Source: Limonium bicolor (taxonomy: Eukaryota; Streptophyta; Magnoliopsida; Caryophyllales; Plumbaginaceae). Taken from it: DNA of 64,000 bases. The notes beneath the pieces are model-generated. The model was not told the origin of the DNA. It saw nothing but the letters and a program-made list of their open reading frames with translations, and ran no database searches. The first letter of the stretch is position 1. Each line of letters starts with the position of its first letter. The stretch covers positions 290,571,533 to 290,635,532 of the forward strand of contig CM041778.1 in NCBI GenBank assembly GCA_023374045.1, given 5' to 3'. The position numbers and the translations under genes were made by a program. Of this stretch, positions 58,888-64,000 are shown piece after piece.

Positions 58888-59618
58888 TTAGATGGATCTC
58901 GGTCTCCATAAGCAACCGAGTAGATTGGGTCTCGGTCTCCATAAGCAACCGAGTAGATTGGGTCTCGGTCTCCATAAGCAACCGAGTAGAATGGATCTCA
59001 GTCTCCATAAGCAACTGAGTTAGATGGATCTCGGTCTCCATAAGCAACCGAGTAGAATGGATCTCAGTCTCCATAAGCAACTGAGTTAGATGGATCTCGG
59101 TCTCCATAAGCAACCGAGTAGATTGGATCTCGGTCTCCATAAGCAACTGAGTAGATTGGGTCTCGGTCTCCATAAGCAACCGAGTAGATTGGATCTCAGT
59201 CTCCATAAGCAACTGAGTTAGATGGATCTCGGTCTCCATAAGCAACCGAGTAGATTGGATCTCGGTCTCCATAAGCAACTGAGTAGATTGGGTCTCGGTC
59301 TCCATAAGCAACCGAGTAGATTGGATCTCAGTCTCCATAAGCAACTGAGTTAGATGGATCTCGGTCTCCATAGGTAACCGAGTAGATTGGATCTCGGTCT
59401 CCATAAGCAACCGAGTAGAATGGATCTCAGTCTCCATAAGCAACCGAGTTAGATGGATCTCGGTCTCCATAAGCAACCGAGTAGATTGGGTCTCAGTCTC
59501 CATAAGCAACTGAGTTAGATGGGTCTCGGTCTCCATAAGCAACCGAGTAGAGTGGGTCTCGGTCTCCGTAAGCAACCGAGTAGGATGGATCTCAGTCTCC
59601 ATAAGCAACTGAGTTAAG
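58888..59618 (+). repeat. Tandem repeat, about 32-33-bp unit (element B)
   Basis: About 22 copies of GTAGATTGGGTCTCGGTCTC followed by CATAAGCAACCGA. Variants GTCTCAGTCTCC/AACTGAG alternate, suggesting a higher-order unit of several monomers. Open on the minus strand only because the unit length keeps frame for long stretches. Confidence 0.95.
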
Positions 59619-59634
59619 ATGAGTCTCATCCCTA

Positions 59635-59910
59635 AACCTTAGGCACACATAAGACCTACCCTACATTCTATCCTTTTAGGCACACATAAGACCTACCCTA
59701 CATTCAATTCTTTTAGGCACACGTAAGACCTACCCTACATTCAAATCCTTTCAGGCACCCATGAGGCCTACCCTACAGGCACCCATAAGACCTCCCTTAT
59801 TCATTCACTTTAGGCTCGTCATAAGACCTAGCACCATCCTTAGGTTCGTCATAAGACCTGGAGTCATCCCTTTAGGCTCGTAGTAAGACCTAACACCACT
59901 CCTTAGCTTA
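59635..59910 (+). repeat. AGGCACACATAAGACCTACC repeat (element B)
   Basis: About eight units of roughly 30 bases, drifting from GGCACACATAAGACCTACCC to GGCTCGTCATAAGACCT. Confidence 0.88.
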
Positions 59911-59934
59911 CCTGCTTCCATTAAACACATTGCA

Positions 59935-60285
59935 TTCATTTCATTCATTATAGGTAGTCAACGCCTTAGAATAGCTTGACATTATTTCATTCATTATAGG
60001 TAGTCAACGCCTTAGAATAGCTTGACATCATTTCCACATTTTAGGTTGTCAACGCCTTAGAATCGCTTGACATTATCTCATTTCCACATTTTAGGTTGTC
60101 AACGCCTTAGAATCGCTTGACATTATCTCATTTCCACATTTTAGGTTGTCAACGCCTTAGAACCGCTTGACATTGCTTCATTTCACTTTACTTGCAGGCA
60201 ATCAACATCTTAGAATAGTTTGACATCATATCATCATTATAGGTAGTCAGCGCCTTAGAATAGCTTGACACAATTTATCAGTTTT
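59935..60285 (+). repeat. TAGGTAGTCAACGCCTTAGAATAGC repeat (element B)
   Basis: About seven units of 45-55 bases, the same family as 51425-51660. Confidence 0.88.
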
Positions 60286-60374
60286 CGATAACATGCAGGG
60301 TCTTGGAAACATTTGAAATTTTGGGGTATCACTCAAGCATCAACTAGCCTTCTCACTTTCATTACAAAGTCCAG

Positions 60375-60390
60375 TTGACGGGGGGCAATC
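60375..60390 (+). other. Element B polypurine tract
   Basis: TTGACGGGGGGCAATC directly before the 3' LTR. Confidence 0.85.
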
Positions 60391-62408
60391 TGTTATACCC
60401 AAAATTTCAACCCCCTCGGAGTAGTCTCTAAGGCATACGTGTTACAAAGGGCAAAATGGTCAAAATGCACCGATGCAGGATTTTCCAAGGACATTCTCGG
60501 GATTTTCTATTTTTATATGACTTGTTCATTATCTCCAAACACTTCCAAATATCATAGTCATTATGAAAGGTATTTCATGATTTTCTGATAATATTTATTC
60601 TGGAAATTAAGCTTTTAATAAGCTAGTTTCTTTAATAATTAACACATGAAATAACCTCAAAATAGAAATAAAAGGGTTTTCAAAATTAAAATAAAATTGT
60701 CACATGGTTAGCATGACTACACACAGTCATAAACCTGAAATTATTTTATTTGGAACCTTATCCCAAAATTTAAAAGAGAAATTCAATCATTTTTGCAATT
60801 TTCTCTCTCCTCTGGAAAATACCTAAATCAAAACAAAATGTCATGAAATTTTAACACAGGGTAGGGGATGATTATTAGAGACTAATGCCGTTGGAATTTC
60901 GTAATTTCGACTTTCCAATAATAAGTTATGAATTATGGGAGATTCCATATTGTGCGATTTTTATCTAATCGGTTATTTAACAAAATAACCCGATTCCAAC
61001 TCTCAAAATTCCTAAAAATCATTCTTTACCTTCAGTTAAATTTTCATAATTACGGCTTGAAACATATTTAAAATCAGAGTTCTCTTAGAGCACAAAATCA
61101 AGGTTTTAGAAAAAAACTGTTCTATCAACTTGGCCATGCTCTTTCTATAAAAGGCCTTCCAAAAAACGACCTAGGGCAAGGTAGATGATCCCCATAGTCA
61201 GAAAACACAGCCGTCTACTTGCCTCCCACGTTTTCAACACTCCCAACACCGAAACTCTACCGAAATCATCCCAAAATCACCAAAACACATTCTTTCTTCT
61301 CTCATTGAACTTCCAAGCATCAAAACACCACAAATACAGAACCAAAACGTGCTTAACAACACAAGGAAGAAGAGGTCAGAAGCTCGGGTCAAAGTCGAAC
61401 CGGATCGGCCACCAACGAAGCTTTTAGAGATTCCCGACGTGAAGGAACAACAAGTTTTCGAAATCAAAACAGGGTAAAAACCAAATTCTCTAACCCTTCT
61501 AGTCAAAATACAATTCTGGCTGAAATTTCTAACCGAATTGATTTTTCCTTGCTTCTGAATTAAGGTTTGTTTGTGTTTCTGCCTTCTAACTTGTTTGTTA
61601 AGTTTCGTATTAAATTCGATTTCAAATTGAAAACTTTCAATCACTAACGTCTTGTACATCTTTCAGGCTACACACCCGTAAAATTTGAGCCAAAAACACC
61701 TTCGGGAACAGCCTCAACGCCGCCGTCCGAGGGCGGTCCGCACCCACGGACGTCATGTCCGGGGTCCCGGACTCCCTGTCCGTAAGCCCGGACGCCCACG
61801 GACGGCGGCGGGATTTTTAAAAATTCAAAATTTAGGTTTTCAAAAATAATGTCCGGGCCCACGGACATCCTGTCCGTGGCCCCGGACCTCGCAAAATCGT
61901 GTTTTCTGTTTAATTCGACTTTTATGTTCACATAGGTTAACTAGGGTCCGTGGGTTCGGACATTAGGTCCGTAGCCACGGACGGAAACAAAATTTGACCT
62001 AATTCTGCCTCTGAAACCCTAGTTTAGGAATCTTTTATTTTATTTTAATTTTCTGTCAAAAAATGCTAAAAAAAAAAAAAAACAGAAGCTCGCGCACTTA
62101 AGTTAAAACGACTCGTAATAAGCCGTAATTAAACTGAGTAGAGGAAAAACGACTTCTAAGGGTAATGAAAGTAATTGAACCCTAATTAAGTCGAATATCA
62201 AGCCCCCGAACCCGAACTCTCCTTCCTAATTTAATCTAGGTCAAAATTAGGTGGCGACTCATAATAGGTTCCAGTGAGCTAGCTTAGGTTTTAATAATTA
62301 TTGTTATATGACATAGTTATTAATCTTAGGTTATAAGTGGACCTAAAACCCGATTAGATCCTAATCAACTTAATCCACATAGGATAGGGTTTAAAATCGA
62401 GGCTCACA
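60391..62408 (+). repeat. Element B 3' LTR
   Basis: 2.02 kb, near-identical to 52798-54824; a poly-A run at 62070-62082 is longer than in the partner. Confidence 0.94.
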
Positions 62409-63113
62409 AACAGCCTCAACGCCGCCGTCCGAGGGCGGTCCGCACCCACGGACGTGATGTCCGGGGTCCCGGACTCCCTGTCCGTAAGCCCGGACGCCCA
62501 CGGACGGCGGCAGGATTTTTAAAAATTCAAAATTTAGGTTTTCTAATAATGTCCGGGCCCACGGACAGCCTATCCGTGGCCCCGGACTTCGCAATTTTCT
62601 GTTTTCCTTTAATTTCGACTCTTCTGTATAATTAGGTTAACCGGGGTCCGTGGTCTCGGACATGGGGTCCGTGGCTACGGACGTAAGCAAAATTCGACCT
62701 AATTCTGCCTCCGGAACCCTAGTTTAGATAGCTTTTAATTTCACTTTAATTTTCTGTCAAAAAATGCTAAAAAACACAAAAAAACAGAAGCTCGCGCACT
62801 TAGGTTAAAACGACTCGTAATAAGCCGTAATTAAACTAAGTAGAGGAAAAACGACTTCTAGGGGTAATGAAAGTAATTGAACCCTAAATAAGTCGAATAC
62901 CAAGCCCCCAAACCCGAACTCTACCTTTCCTGATTTACTCTAGGTTAAAATAAGGTGGCAACTCATAATAGGTTCCAGTGAGCTAGCTTAGGTTTTAATA
63001 ATTATTGTTATATGACATAGTTATTATTCTTAGGTTATAAGTGGACCTAAAACCCGATTAGATCCTAATCAGCTTTAGTCAGCACAGGATAGGGTTTAAA
63101 ATCGAGGCTCACA
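62409..63113 (+). repeat. Element A 3' LTR, right part
   Basis: Resumes with AACAGCCTCAACGCC and ends GGCTCACA. Matches 45462-46164 closely with few differences, in contrast to the left part. Confidence 0.9.
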
Positions 63114-63287
63114 CCCCCCCCCCCCTAAAATTTATATTTATGCACTGTTGTTTATATTCTTGCACAAACACTAAACTTATAATTGATTAGATAGTTACGA
63201 AGCCCCTGTGGATACAACCTTGTTGGACTACAATGACCGGGTTCACTGCCCATTAGTTAGCAAGATAGTTTCACTACTATTTTGCCC
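63114..63287 (+). repeat. Athila-like solo LTR, right part
   Basis: After the C run: TTGCACAAACACTAAACTTA, TAGTTACGAAGCCCCTGTGG and GGTTCACTGCCC, text typical of Athila LTR ends (from memory), closing at TTTTGCCC. Confidence 0.75.
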
Positions 63288-63292
63288 AGTAA

Positions 63293-63830
63293 TAAGCATA
63301 TTTAAGATGCTAAGGTAAGGGTTTCATCATAACAATTAGAGGCTTCTCAACTAAAGTAGGTGGTTTTTATGCAGCCCGCTCTAGTGGCTCTAGTGGTGGG
63401 TAGCGTGGTCGAGGTCACGTGAACCGACTATCAAATTTAGCTACCACCTCAAGTACCTCTGGTTCCATATCCAGATCAATCGAAGGTTCATTCAAAGCTA
63501 ATTCCAAAGCATCAAAATCAGAGAGGAGGAATTTTCTTGCACAACTGAATCAACAACATCTATAACAAAAATAGCTTCTACTTGTGAGGATCTATTTAAT
63601 ATTCTATACATGTCAAATTCAAGTTTCTCTTCACAGAGTCACAAGAATTTTCCTAATCTTCCAAGCTTTGAAGCCCCCCGGATCATACCCCAAAACTCTT
63701 TATGTAATTTTTCTTTAAGCACAGCCTTGCTACCAATAGGTGATAGTTAACACTCCTCAAAGGTTTTAGCCATATTTTGTTTTTTCTATTATCCTACACT
63801 TCACCCTAGTATTTGTTAGCTTTGAGCATT
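63293..63830 (-). pseudogene. Ancient Athila-type PR-RT linker (piece 1 of 3)
   Basis: Minus-strand text in broken frames: LLSDFDALELALNEPSIDL, then EPEVLEVVAKF, RPRYPPLEPLERAA and KPLPxHLKYAY, the acidic linker before RT in Athila pol. HLKYAY joins in sense to TDPCDLPVI at 43204 after removal of the 20-kb insertion. Confidence 0.75.
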
Positions 63831-63864
63831 TCCTACTTGCTTGGGTTCATGGTTTTTCTTGAGC

Positions 63865-63892
63865 ACAAGCAAAAGTTAAATGTTGGAGATTT
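63865..63892 (+). other. PPT-like tract before an LTR start
   Basis: GAGCACAAGCAAAAGTTAAA then GTTGGAGAT, the degenerate form of the sequence that precedes Athila/Tat 3' LTRs. Confidence 0.55.
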
Positions 63893-64000
63893 TGATGACT
63901 GAATAAATGAGCATATTTTAGGGGTGTATTTCATGTGCTTTATCAATGCTTATCATGATCCTTTCTCCATTTAGGAAGTTTTCCTCTAATTTCTGTTTAT
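63893..64000 (+). repeat. Athila-like LTR start, cut by window end
   Basis: TGATGACTGAATAAATGAGC followed by ATATTTTAGGGGTGTATTTC resembles the starts at 43211 and (minus) 42350. Only 108 bases are visible. Confidence 0.6.

Larger units (their letters stand above)
52798..62408 (+). mobile_element. Element B: non-coding LTR retrotransposon (LARD-like)
   Basis: LTRs 52798-54824 and 60391-62408 with a perfect 5-bp duplication AACAG (52793-52797, 62409-62413). Shares PBS, leader, internal hairpins and PPT with element A, but has neither gag nor pol. LTRs are nearly identical, with scattered single-base differences, so it is young and recently moved by enzymes supplied in trans. Apparent ORFs are frames through repeats. 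Confidence 0.94.
44406..63113 (+). mobile_element. Element A: gag-only LTR retrotransposon, split by element B
   Basis: LTRs 44406-46164 and 51769-52797 plus 62414-63113, edges TGTTATACC/TGTTTACCC and GGCTCACA, flanked by CCCCC on both sides (44401-44405, 63114-63118; both flanks are longer C runs, so the duplication is weak proof by itself). Has PBS, leader, a decayed gag and a PPT, but no protease, RT or integrase. Resembles the plant TR-GAG type: LTR elements with only Gag that need a partner's pol. Confidence 0.88.

Noticed and set aside
58888..59618. CRISPR-like regular repeat
   Set aside because: Units are contiguous without unique spacers, in a plant retroelement.
58859..59629. 256-codon minus-strand ORF with a repeated LLMETEIHLTQ motif
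   Set aside because: It is a translation of the 32-33-bp tandem array; repetition keeps one frame free of stops. No start context or domain.

Overview
This 64-kb window is a stack of nested transposable elements from a flowering plant, most likely a eudicot. The evidence is the element families present: a Tekay-type chromovirus, Athila-type and Sirevirus-type retroelements, a CACTA transposon with a Ulp1 protease, a TRIM and pol-less LTR elements. Primer binding sites match plant initiator-tRNA-Met and tRNA-Asp types, and introns are short, AT-rich and GT-AG. I found no free-standing host gene, rRNA, tRNA or CRISPR array. Species cannot be told from the sequence.

Left part (1-8085): a minus-strand Tekay chromovirus. 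Its order is 5' LTR (6935-8085, carrying a TRIM at 7228-7671), PBS, gag, an extra gene, protease, RT, RNase H, integrase with chromodomain, PPT and 3' LTR (1-579, cut by the window). The extra gene (5163-4424) is a complete AlkB-type 2-oxoglutarate/Fe(II) dioxygenase domain of the plant ALKBH1-like type, with all catalytic residues present. Gag is split by two short GT-AG introns, and a third intron would join gag to AlkB. Removing each one keeps the reading frame exactly. A longer splice that skips AlkB would join gag to protease in the same phase. The layout suggests a retroelement that captured a host nucleic-acid demethylase and may express it as a spliced Gag-AlkB fusion. This is the main candidate novelty.

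Middle-left (8086-30584): scrambled Sirevirus-like Copia pieces (8086-10245, 20072-22394, 27084-27464 on minus; 27490-29780 on plus). They are interrupted by a 9.8-kb CACTA element (10246-20071, TSD GGT) and by a 4.7-kb solo Tekay LTR (22395-27083, TSD AGCAC). The CACTA carries a frameshifted TNP2-type transposase and a multi-exon second gene ending in a Ulp1/C48 protease with its catalytic residues visible. Both ends bear arrays of CpG-containing hairpins.

Right half (30585-64000): one ancient minus-strand Athila-type pol gene lies in three pieces (63293-63830, 42715-43204, 30585-31257). Between the second and third lies an LTR-like insertion that itself holds a full Athila element (31946-42350, TSD GAAGA). 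Between the first and second lies an Athila-like solo LTR (43211-44405 plus 63114-63287). That solo LTR was hit by element A (44406-63113, TSD CCCCC), which has a decayed gag and no pol. Element A's 3' LTR was hit by element B (52798-62408, TSD AACAG), which has no coding capacity. A and B share the PBS, a structured leader, internal GGGGGCAAT motifs that head perfect hairpins, and fast-changing tandem repeats. They look like successive non-autonomous parasites of one lineage.
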